Below are positions 1-5,484 of a stretch of DNA of 5,484 nucleotides, in pieces. The translations under genes and the position numbers were made by a program. The stretch spans positions 1-5,484 of the forward strand of contig CANGJN010000059.1 of assembly GCA_947454215.1 (NCBI GenBank). Direction: 5' to 3'. The notes beneath the pieces were generated by a model that saw nothing but the letters and a program-made list of their open reading frames with translations, ran no database searches and was not told where the DNA came from. The number at the start of each line of letters is the position of its first letter. The stretch's first letter is position 1. The DNA comes from Neisseriaceae bacterium. GTDB lineage: Bacteria; Pseudomonadota; Gammaproteobacteria; Burkholderiales; UBA11063.

Positions 1-109
1 ATTATTTAAAACATACATTTCGTTGATATTAGTATATCATATTTCAGTTATAATTTTTATTATATAATAATTTTAAAAAGTTTTTTAATGATAAAAATAA
101 ATATAAAAG
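1..109. other. AT-rich intergenic end with two short inverted repeats
   Basis: No gene is visible in these 109 bases. A 16-bp inverted repeat, TGATAT-N4-ATATCA, lies at 24-39. A perfect 14-bp all-AT palindrome, TTATTATATAATAA, lies at 57-70. Either could be an operator or a weak hairpin after the cysteine-rich gene, but in sequence with almost no G or C they may also be chance. Confidence 0.4.
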
Positions 110-841
110 CTAATATAATTCTTTAATATTAACAGCATTTTCAGGTTTACCATTAACTCCGTTAAAGTATTTATCAAACCCATAAAAACATTTATAACCA
201 CTCATACAAGTATTATTAATGGCAATCAATATTTCTGAAGAAGATACTTTTAATACTCTTTGCTTAGTAATATCAATATTATCAAACTGACAATGAAAAC
301 CATCAGAAAATGGGGTAGGAGAATCAGGGTTTGAATGTTGTGGGCAATTGTTTCTATCTTTTACTACAACATATAAACTGTTTCCATAATAAAAATTTCC
401 AACATAGTCATTAGGATTTTTAAGATTGAGCGGCATCCTACATTGTGTAAAATCATTAGTAAGTTTAAATCCGTTTGGACATAACATGTATATGTATATT
501 CCCCCAAAATAACCCCTAAACTCAACCTTTAAATTAAACATATTAAAATCTAAGATACACTCATTTCCGTATTTAGCATAGTCACCAGTTAATTTACTAG
601 CATGATAACCATCTGGACATCTAATATTGGTATAAAATCCAAATCTATACCTACCACCTGTTTTTCTTTCTTTACTTCTTTCAATAAAAGTTATCTGCAT
701 TCTAGAATTATACACACCACATGAATCTACACCATATTTTTTAGACATATCTTCACCTTCTAAATTTAAAGCCTTACATAAATTATCCCCATATGAGAAT
801 AAAAAAATAAAATACAAAACAATAAAAAAGTACTTATTCAT
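110..841 (-). CDS. Exported cysteine-rich repeat protein of unknown function (243 aa)
   Basis: I do not recognise this protein. Residues 1 to about 18 form a hydrophobic signal peptide (Lys3, then a Phe/Ile/Leu core ending near SYG), so the product is probably exported. The lipobox needed for a lipoprotein is absent: the residues before Cys22 are D-N-L. Ten cysteines lie at 22, 41, 75, 95, 121, 134, 166, 184, 212 and 218. CP[DN]G[YF] occurs at 75 and 121, a variant CPQH at 166 and CMSGY at 212; each follows a short beta-like hydrophobic stretch. The start codon has a weak TAGG Shine-Dalgarno 8 nt upstream (850-853), and no earlier in-frame start looks better. The gene lies 112 bp after batD on the same strand, too far for coupling, so it may have its own promoter. 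The even number of cysteines suits periplasmic disulfides. Family, partner and function are unknown; a link to the Bat cluster rests only on position. Confidence 0.8.
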   Translation of the reverse strand: MNKYFFIVLYFIFLFSYGDNLCKALNLEGEDMSKKYGVDSCGVYNSRMQITFIERSKERKTGGRYRFGFYTNIRCPDGYHASKLTGDYAKYGNECILDFNMFNLKVEFRGYFGGIYIYMLCPNGFKLTNDFTQCRMPLNLKNPNDYVGNFYYGNSLYVVVKDRNNCPQHSNPDSPTPFSDGFHCQFDNIDITKQRVLKVSSSEILIAINNTCMSGYKCFYGFDKYFNGVNGKPENAVNIKELY

Positions 842-892
842 TATAAAGGCCTATTAAAAAAATTTTAATTATTAATAGTAATTGTTGTTATG

Positions 893-931
893 AATATATC
901 TACAATAATAGAAATTTTATTAAGTTGTTAA
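893..931 (-). promoter_or_regulatory. Weak sigma70-like promoter candidate for the cysteine-rich gene
   Basis: On the minus strand, TTAACA (926-931, five of six matches to TTGACA) is followed 18 nt later by TATTGT (902-907, four of six matches to TATAAT). TATATT at 893-898 is an alternative -10 with five of six matches but no good -35. Either lies about 50 to 60 nt before the start codon at 841. In DNA this AT-rich such matches arise by chance, so this is only a pointer. Confidence 0.22.
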
Positions 932-953
932 ACTAAACTAAGATTATAAAAAA

Positions 954-2618
954 TTATTTTGGATAAAAACCATCTAAAAAATCCTTCTTATTTTTACCAT
1001 TCTTACTATTTTTACAAAAGTCATTTAAAATTTGCAATAAAAGGTCATACTTCTCAAATTTCTTTGAATAATATAACTCTTCATTTATTTCATCTAATAA
1101 TACCTTAAGATTTTCATTTAAAATATATTTATTAATTTCATCAATTATATTTATTTGTACATTAAAATAAGAATTAGTCCAATGAATTAATGCTATATTT
1201 AATAATTTAATATTTTTTAATTCAGCGGCCTTTTTTATTTCAGTTAAAGAACTATTAGATTTTATTTTATTTTCTTTTATTTCTTTTATTTTCTTTATTG
1301 ACTTATTTTTTTTTGTCCGTTTAAATAATAAAATTAATAATATTAATAAAGTAACTATCCATAAAAATATAAATAAAATAGTTAAGTTTGATAATTTACT
1401 TGTTGAAACATTTTGATCATTATTTAATTTCGAATTAAGTTGCTTACCAATTAAAGAACTATTTGTTATACTAGTAACATTAAATATTTTAGAATTAAGT
1501 TTAATATTTTCAATTTTACCTGTAGAGGCATTTAACCATTTAATATTATTTACTGGGAAAACAAATTTTCCGGAGGCCTGAGGTATGTATACGATTTTAA
1601 AAACTTTAGTTCCATTAAGGCCGCTACTATCATCCTTACTTTGAGCTTTATCCATGTAAGAATTTAAATTAGTTGGATAATTTAAAGAAATATTAGGAAT
1701 TGATGTTGAAGGTATACCTTCAGCATTGATTGTAACTATACGGGTAATTGGTTCACCAATCTTTATATTATTATCATTATTAATCCATTCATCTTTAACA
1801 TTAACATGATTTGCAATAATAATATTTGAAGGTGCATTATCAGGAATAGCGTTCACATGTAGTGATAATTCATTTGTATTAACAGTAAACGGTTTATTCT
1901 CTGGAAATGAAAAGTTGTCAAAATCAAACCCACCCATTTCTTGTTTAACTCCACTAAATTGAAATGGCTTGATTTTTATTAACCCTGACTGTTTTGGTGT
2001 TATTAAATATTGAATTTCAAGAACATTATAATTTCTGCCATTTTTATTAGAAGTGTACTGTTTAGGTTCTCCAAATTTTTCAATACTAATATCACTTTGA
2101 GTAGATGGATTTAACATTAAATTACCAATTGAAGTGCCAACAAAAATTTTAATGGTTAACTTCACTGGGTAATTTACATAAGCCTTATTAGAACTTAAAG
2201 AGCTTTGAGCAAAAATATCTTTTGAATTATCATTTACTTCTCTATTTGAATTTGTACCACTATTATTAGATGATTTGACAACTGTAATAGTTATTGGCTG
2301 AGTTTTATCTTTGCCTACAGAAATAGATGGGATAATAATCTTACCTAATTTTTTTGGGCTTAATTGCAAAATAACACTGGAAGTTGTTGATACTTTATAG
2401 TTTACTATATTTGTTTGACTACTGCTACTTTTTCCCAATATTTGAAAATCATTGTTTAAAACATCGAGATTAATATCACTGTCATCTCTGGTCGTATCAA
2501 TAGTAAGAGTAAAAGTATCTCCTTCTTGAATCTCATTTCTATCAACAGTTGCGCTTACATCTGCATTAATTTTTAAAATAAAAAATATATAAAATATAAT
2601 TAAAATAAATTTATTCAT
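954..2618 (-). CDS. batD: BatD-family membrane-anchored protein (aerotolerance cluster)
   Basis: This 554-residue protein has the length and architecture of BatD. A signal peptide covers 1-19 (cleavage near NA/D). A large beta-sandwich ectodomain follows in about three blocks. Block 1 (20-112) has the VDRNEIQEGD start and the LSPKKLGKIIIP end typical of the family; block 2 is about 134-255 and block 3 about 263-380, with the GEPITR and AEGIPS signature. One membrane helix lies at about 411-432. A Lys-rich stretch (433-455) and a helical cytoplasmic tail to 554 complete it. The start at 2616-2618 is supported by a strong GAGGTAGG ribosome binding site inside the preceding gene, whose last 8 bp it overlaps, which implies translational coupling. 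The ectodomain probably contacts the VWA and TPR products of the same operon in the periplasm. BatD proteins are tied to oxygen or stress tolerance in some bacteria, but no enzymatic activity is established. No truncation is visible. Confidence 0.9.
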   Translation of the reverse strand: MNKFILIIFYIFFILKINADVSATVDRNEIQEGDTFTLTIDTTRDDSDINLDVLNNDFQILGKSSSSQTNIVNYKVSTTSSVILQLSPKKLGKIIIPSISVGKDKTQPITITVVKSSNNSGTNSNREVNDNSKDIFAQSSLSSNKAYVNYPVKLTIKIFVGTSIGNLMLNPSTQSDISIEKFGEPKQYTSNKNGRNYNVLEIQYLITPKQSGLIKIKPFQFSGVKQEMGGFDFDNFSFPENKPFTVNTNELSLHVNAIPDNAPSNIIIANHVNVKDEWINNDNNIKIGEPITRIVTINAEGIPSTSIPNISLNYPTNLNSYMDKAQSKDDSSGLNGTKVFKIVYIPQASGKFVFPVNNIKWLNASTGKIENIKLNSKIFNVTSITNSSLIGKQLNSKLNNDQNVSTSKLSNLTILFIFLWIVTLLILLILLFKRTKKNKSIKKIKEIKENKIKSNSSLTEIKKAAELKNIKLLNIALIHWTNSYFNVQINIIDEINKYILNENLKVLLDEINEELYYSKKFEKYDLLLQILNDFCKNSKNGKNKKDFLDGFYPK

Positions 2619-3645
2619 TGCTTCCTACCTCTTGTTGTTTTTGATAATCACGTAAAAATTTATTTCTTAATAAACCACCAGGATCATCTGGAACCCGAGC
2701 TAAAATTTGTTTAACCTTTTCCTTATCCTTTTCCTTTTCTTTTTCCTTTTGTAAACTTGCATTAACTTTTTGTTGGTCTTTGTCTTTTTTATTTTTATCT
2801 GCAAGAGAACTTGCATCATTCTTCTCATTCATCTTTTTCTTTTCTTCTTTACCCTGCTCTTGTTTACTCTGGTCTTGTTTATTCTGATCCTGCTTATTTT
2901 GATCCTGTTTATTCTGGTCTTGTTTATTTTGATCCTGCTTATTCTGGTCTTGCTTATTCTGATCCTGTTTATTCTGGTCTTGTTTATTTTGATCCTGCTT
3001 ATTCTGGTCTTGTTTATTCTGATCCTGCTTATTCTGGTCTTGTTTATTCTGGTCTTGTTTATTCTGGTCTTGTTTATTCTGGTCTTGTTTATTCTGGTCT
3101 TGTTTATTCTGGTCTTGTTTATTCTGGTCTTGTTTATTTTGGTCTTGTTTATTTTGATCCTGCTTATTTTGATCTTGCTTATTTTGATCTTGCTTTTTCT
3201 GATCCTTTTTATTCTGATCCTGTTTTTTCTGATTTTTATTTTTCTTATCTTTCTTATCTTGCTTATCTTGATTCTTCTTTATCTGTCTCAATAAATTAAG
3301 ATTGTATAGTGCGTCCTCAAAATCACTTTGAATTTTTAAAGCATTCTGATATGCATCTATAGCCTCATCAATTTTATTCATTTTAGCTAAAGAATTACCT
3401 TGATTATAATATCCTATTGCAGTTTTATTGTTTTTAAAATACTCATATGCATTATTATAATCTTTGGATTTATAATATGAAACTGCCTTCCAATCTTTAT
3501 TAATAAATGTATCAGCTGCATCTTTAGGGTTATCTTTATTCAATAATAAAATCCCTTGTTGATTTTTATTAAGCCACAAATCATTCCACCAATTAGCGAA
3601 TGATAAATTAGTAACTATTAAAATAAATAATAACAATTTTAACAT
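2611..3645 (-). CDS. batC: Exported TPR protein with a KQDQN pentapeptide repeat array (BatC-like)
   Basis: The 344-residue product begins with a signal peptide or anchor (1 to about 17, ending SFA) and then NWWNDLW and NQQG, as in TPR regions of Bat clusters. Degenerate helical repeats (about 26-74) lead into one clear TPR at about 75-109 (GNSLAKMNKIDEAIDAYQNA). After a Lys-rich stretch (120-140) come 25 pentapeptide units (141-265): 21 uninterrupted perfect KQDQN copies at 151-255 with decayed units at each edge. A Lys/Glu-rich linker follows, then the conserved VPDDPGGLLRNKF motif at 318-330. Keeping that motif after about 200 low-complexity residues argues the gene is intact. It overlaps the BatB-like gene by 7 bp (ATGTTAA) and has only a poor ribosome site (AAAAGG, 15 nt upstream), so it probably depends on coupled translation. 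The TPR likely binds partner Bat proteins in the periplasm. In many gammaproteobacteria this region is fused to the VWA protein; here it is separate. The symbol follows Bat naming by domain and is tentative. Confidence 0.87.
   Translation of the reverse strand: MLKLLLFILIVTNLSFANWWNDLWLNKNQQGILLLNKDNPKDAADTFINKDWKAVSYYKSKDYNNAYEYFKNNKTAIGYYNQGNSLAKMNKIDEAIDAYQNALKIQSDFEDALYNLNLLRQIKKNQDKQDKKDKKNKNQKKQDQNKKDQKKQDQNKQDQNKQDQNKQDQNKQDQNKQDQNKQDQNKQDQNKQDQNKQDQNKQDQNKQDQNKQDQNKQDQNKQDQNKQDQNKQDQNKQDQNKQDQNKQDQNKQDQNKQDQSKQEQGKEEKKKMNEKNDASSLADKNKKDKDQQKVNASLQKEKEKEKDKEKVKQILARVPDDPGGLLRNKFLRDYQKQQEVGSNE
2624..2631 (-). promoter_or_regulatory. batD ribosome binding site inside the TPR gene
   Basis: The minus strand reads GAGGTAGG here, ending 5 nt before the batD ATG (2618-2616). 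It lies within the last codons of the TPR gene, so ribosomes finishing that gene are well placed to restart on batD. It is the strongest Shine-Dalgarno sequence in the window and fixes the batD start. Confidence 0.75.
2719..2748 (-). repeat. Short hexanucleotide Lys-Glu repeat
   Basis: Five tandem 6-bp units encode KEKEKEKDKE (residues 300-309 of the TPR protein), in the linker between the pentapeptide array and the C-terminal DDPGGLL motif. It is imperfect (one unit encodes KD, and one uses AAA instead of AAG) and much shorter than the main array. It is a second low-complexity block in the same linker. Confidence 0.7.
2851..3225 (-). repeat. 15-bp in-frame tandem array encoding KQDQN (25 units)
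   Basis: The array has 25 units of 15 bp. Units 2881-3195 (21 copies) all encode exactly KQDQN. The edges hold KQDQS and KQEQG (2851-2880) on one side and KKDQK plus one more KQDQN (3196-3225) on the other. Variation within the 21 copies is limited to four positions, all third codon positions (AAA/AAG, CAA/CAG, GAC/GAT, CAG/CAA); the AAT codon never varies. Seven consecutive identical units occupy 3031-3135. Because 15 is a multiple of three, gain or loss of units changes protein length without shifting the frame. Edge decay around a homogeneous core is typical of arrays turned over by slippage or recombination. Confidence 0.97.
2896..3015 (-). repeat. 60-bp higher-order duplication within the array
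   Basis: The four-unit block 2896-2955 matches the next block 2956-3015 at 58 of 60 positions. The two differences are single synonymous bases in the first and fourth units. This suggests that a four-unit segment was copied as a block, in addition to single-unit expansion. Confidence 0.7.
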
Positions 3646-4643
3646 AATTTACTTAACCAACCTTTTCTACTAATTATAACGATTAAAAATAATAGAAACC
3701 AGACAAATAAACATCCCTGATCATTCCATAAAACACTAGACTGTGATCTACTTGAGTTTTTATAAGTCGAATCTAAGCTTTTATTATAACTCAAAATATT
3801 ATCAATATCATTATCATTATATGATAGTGTCTCATAAATACCATTCCCTTTATGAGATAATGCAATTAAAGAACCTTCATCTAATTTATTAAATAACACT
3901 CCACCCTTATTGTCTACAGTAAATGAACCATTATTATTCAATGCTGGTGCACCTTGTAAACTGCCAACACCTATAATTGAAATACTTATTCCTTTGTTTA
4001 TTAAAGATGTGGCAATATTCATAGTCTCTGTATCTGGTACACTATCAGTAATTAAAATAATTTTTCCACTAGAAAAACCTGCCTGTCTTATTAAAGAATA
4101 AGACTTCATCAAAGCTTTTCCAATATTAGAACCTTTTACAGGTACAATATCAGTGTTAACCACAGGAATCATATTAGCAATAGTGTTAGAATCACTTGTT
4201 AAAGGAGATACCACAAATGCTTCTGAACTGAAAACAACCATTCCTGTTTGTCCTTCATTGAGTTTTTTTAATAAATCTAATACTTTAAATTTAGCTCTTT
4301 CCATTCTAGATGGCTGTAAATCTGTACTATCCATTGATGAAGAAACATCAAGAGCAATAACTCTAGCAGTATTTTTTGAAAAAGTCTCATGATAAGACAT
4401 GCTCCATGTAGGACCTGCCAAAATAAATGTTGTTAAAATAAGTATTAATATTAATAAAGAATAAAAAAACTTATTTGAACTATTAGATTTATTTTTTACT
4501 AAATGATCTAGTAAATTTTTATCACAATATTTACTCCAAATATTATTGAAATTTTGATATTTTAATATGTAAAAAATCAAAATGAACGTTGGAATAAATG
4601 AATAAAACCAATATGGTCTTAAAAAATGAAAATCACTAAGCAT
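3639..4643 (-). CDS. batB: BatB-like membrane protein with a VWA domain
   Basis: The 334-residue protein starts with the FHFLRPYWFY motif common in this family. Its membrane segments are at about 11-28, 60-77 and 311-325, and its VWA domain spans about 93-285. The MIDAS metal site is visible as DVSSS (Asp99, Ser101, Ser103), with Ser172 (KGSNIGKAL) in the place of the usual Thr and Asp200 in LITDS, where most relatives have TDG. The Lys/Asn-rich loop between the first two helices and the RKGWLSK end favour a cytoplasmic location for both, so the VWA domain should face the periplasm. An AAAGG Shine-Dalgarno 8 nt upstream, overlapping the end of the batA-like gene, supports the start. In many gammaproteobacteria the same protein continues into a TPR region. 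Here it stops after the third helix, and the TPR is a separate overlapping gene. VWA proteins of this type are thought to assemble metal-dependent complexes, possibly remodelled by a MoxR ATPase; the partner is not shown by sequence. Confidence 0.9.
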   Translation of the reverse strand: MLSDFHFLRPYWFYSFIPTFILIFYILKYQNFNNIWSKYCDKNLLDHLVKNKSNSSNKFFYSLLILILILTTFILAGPTWSMSYHETFSKNTARVIALDVSSSMDSTDLQPSRMERAKFKVLDLLKKLNEGQTGMVVFSSEAFVVSPLTSDSNTIANMIPVVNTDIVPVKGSNIGKALMKSYSLIRQAGFSSGKIILITDSVPDTETMNIATSLINKGISISIIGVGSLQGAPALNNNGSFTVDNKGGVLFNKLDEGSLIALSHKGNGIYETLSYNDNDIDNILSYNKSLDSTYKNSSRSQSSVLWNDQGCLFVWFLLFLIVIISRKGWLSKLC

Positions 4644-4647
4644 TATT

Positions 4648-5484
4648 CTAACCTTTTAATTTAATGAGAATTAATAAATAAAATAATATCAAAGCAAAAC
4701 CTAATGTCCATGGGTAAAATTCTGTAATTGGTCTTAAAGTTGTAGGATTAGATTTAGTTAACTCTAATTGATTTAAATTTGAATATATATCCTGTAACTG
4801 ATTGCCATCTTCAGCTCTAAAAAATTTTCCTCCGGTTAATTTAGATATTTCTTTTAAAGCATTTATATCTAAATCATCAGATGGATTAATAATTTTAGGT
4901 CCACCCATTGTCTGTATTTCTAATTGTTTTGCACCAATACCGATAGTGTAAATTTTAATATCTTCTCTTTTAGCTATTTTGGCAGCCTCTAAAGGATCGA
5001 AAACCCCTGCATTATTTCCACCATCAGTTAATAAAATTAATGCCTTACTAGAACCAGGAGTTGTTAAAAACTGCTTATCTGCTAATGCTATTCCATCTCC
5101 CATAGCAGTTTGCTCACCAGCAAGACCTATTGTAGCATCAGTTAACATTGCATCAACAGTAACTCTATCGAAAGTAAGAGGTGTTTGTAAATATGCCTTT
5201 GATCCAAAGAGGATTAAACCAATTTTATCGCCAACTCTTTCTTCGACAAATTTTTTCGCAACTTCTTTAACAATATCAATACGTTTATAATATGTTCCGT
5301 TAACTGACATATCTGGAGTTTGCATACTACCAGATAAATCTATAGCAATCATAATGTTTCTACCTTCTTGAGGCACTTGCAATGGATCTCCCAACCATTT
5401 AACACCCATAGAAGAAATTACTATAAGAAGCCAAATTAAAACTAATAAATATTTAAATACAGATAAGTCATTATTATTACTTAA
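4648..5484 (-). CDS. batA: BatA-like membrane protein with a VWA domain (5' end missing)
   Basis: The reading frame stays open to the window edge, giving 278 visible residues. The ATG at 5407-5409 is internal, because the 25 codons before it encode a family-typical membrane helix (residues 9-25 here). BatA proteins are usually about 330 residues, so roughly 50-60 residues, including the first helix, should lie beyond 5484. After the helix come WLGDP and GRNIMIAIDLSGSM. The MIDAS is complete: DLSGS at 49-53, Thr126 in GEQTAMGD and Asp154 in LLTDG. PLTFDR (102-107) and IYTIGIGA are also classic for the family. A C-terminal helix (about 258-275) ends in KLKG, which places the VWA domain in the periplasm. 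Unlike the neighbouring BatB-like protein, every expected metal ligand is present, so the two VWA proteins are paralogues that may differ in metal binding. A MoxR ATPase and a DUF58 protein are often encoded just upstream, outside this window. Confidence 0.92.
   Translation of the reverse strand, partial: LSNNNDLSVFKYLLVLIWLLIVISSMGVKWLGDPLQVPQEGRNIMIAIDLSGSMQTPDMSVNGTYYKRIDIVKEVAKKFVEERVGDKIGLILFGSKAYLQTPLTFDRVTVDAMLTDATIGLAGEQTAMGDGIALADKQFLTTPGSSKALILLTDGGNNAGVFDPLEAAKIAKREDIKIYTIGIGAKQLEIQTMGGPKIINPSDDLDINALKEISKLTGGKFFRAEDGNQLQDIYSNLNQLELTKSNPTTLRPITEFYPWTLGFALILFYLLILIKLKG
4652..4656 (-). promoter_or_regulatory. Ribosome binding site of the BatB-like gene
   Basis: AAAGG on the minus strand sits 8 nt before the ATG at 4643. 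It lies in the last codons of the batA-like gene, whose TAG stop is at 4648-4650. The genes are 4 bp apart, which fits coupled translation of the two VWA proteins. Confidence 0.6.

Noticed and set aside
23..54. Plus-strand promoter from TTGATA (23-28) and TATAAT (49-54)
   Set aside because: The spacer is 20 bp, longer than usual, and there is no plus-strand gene downstream.
71..88. A/T-only hairpin after the cysteine-rich gene as a terminator
   Set aside because: A six-pair A-U stem with no G-C pairs and no following U tract is too weak to call in DNA this AT-rich.
770..841. Lipoprotein reading of the cysteine-rich protein at Cys22
   Set aside because: The residues before Cys22 are D-N-L, which do not fit a lipobox. 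A signal peptidase I site near residue 18 fits better.
842..953. Terminator after batD, using TTAGTT and AACTTAA arms at about 920-936
   Set aside because: The stem needs a bulge, contains a single G-C pair and is not followed by a U run.
780..2618. Similar N-termini (MNK followed by Phe/Ile-rich sequence) of BatD and the cysteine-rich protein as a sign of shared origin
   Set aside because: Both are AT-biased signal peptides, where such similarity is expected, and the mature parts are unrelated.
2881..3195. CRISPR-like look of the repeat region
   Set aside because: The 15-bp units are directly adjacent with no spacers, sit inside a coding frame, and encode one peptide.
2770..3299. Two long plus-strand reading frames across the array, one very rich in Leu/Ile/Val/Phe, the other rich in YSGLVYSDPA-like repeats
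   Set aside because: They are complements of the KQDQN repeat. A 15-bp unit without stops on the other strand stays open by default. Neither has flanking coding signal, and the minus-strand gene is well supported by its TPR, signal peptide and C-terminal motif.
3639..3670. Programmed -1 frameshift joining the BatB-like and TPR proteins
   Set aside because: The TPR frame has a TAA two codons before its ATG and no good slippery heptamer lies after it. Stop-restart coupling explains the overlap better.
3910..4392. Short plus-strand reading frames opposite the BatB-like gene
   Set aside because: They lie opposite a clear VWA domain and encode nothing recognisable.
4979..5290. 103-codon plus-strand reading frame opposite the BatA-like gene
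   Set aside because: It is the complement of the conserved VWA core and has no support of its own.

Overview
This is a low-GC bacterial window in which every supported gene lies on the minus strand, so transcription runs from the right edge to the left. The right four fifths carry an aerotolerance-type (Bat) gene cluster. In transcription order it holds a BatA-like von Willebrand factor A (VWA) protein (5' end cut off by the window edge), a BatB-like VWA protein, a TPR protein with a large pentapeptide repeat array (BatC-like), and a BatD protein. Spacing is operon-like: 4 bp, then a 7-bp overlap, then an 8-bp overlap. The very low GC, the gammaproteobacterial style of the Bat proteins (TPR protein ending in a DDPGGLL motif, BatD of about 550 residues) and the Lys/Asn-rich proteins suggest Francisella or a close relative. 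That is an inference from style, not a match I could run.

Layout: 1-109 is AT-rich non-coding DNA with two short inverted repeats. 110-841 encodes an unrecognised, exported-looking cysteine-rich protein of 243 residues. 842-953 is a short intergenic gap with no convincing terminator and only a weak promoter candidate. 954-2618 is batD, 2611-3645 the TPR protein, 3639-4643 the BatB-like protein, and 4648-5484 the partial BatA-like protein.

The Bat products appear to meet on the periplasmic side of the inner membrane. Both VWA proteins have a membrane segment before and after the VWA domain, with Lys-rich ends that favour a periplasmic VWA domain. The TPR protein has an export signal. BatD has a signal peptide, a long beta-rich ectodomain, one membrane span and a Lys-rich cytoplasmic tail. 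In known clusters of this kind a MoxR AAA+ ATPase and a DUF58 protein are encoded just upstream, and they would be expected beyond position 5484. The cluster is linked to stress and oxygen tolerance and envelope integrity in several bacteria, but its molecular job is not settled.

Two things stand out. The first is a 15-bp tandem array inside the TPR gene: 21 consecutive perfect KQDQN units whose DNA differences are all synonymous, with a core of seven identical copies. The second is the cysteine-rich protein next to the cluster, whose ten cysteines fall into five ordered pairs with a repeat pitch of about 46 residues.
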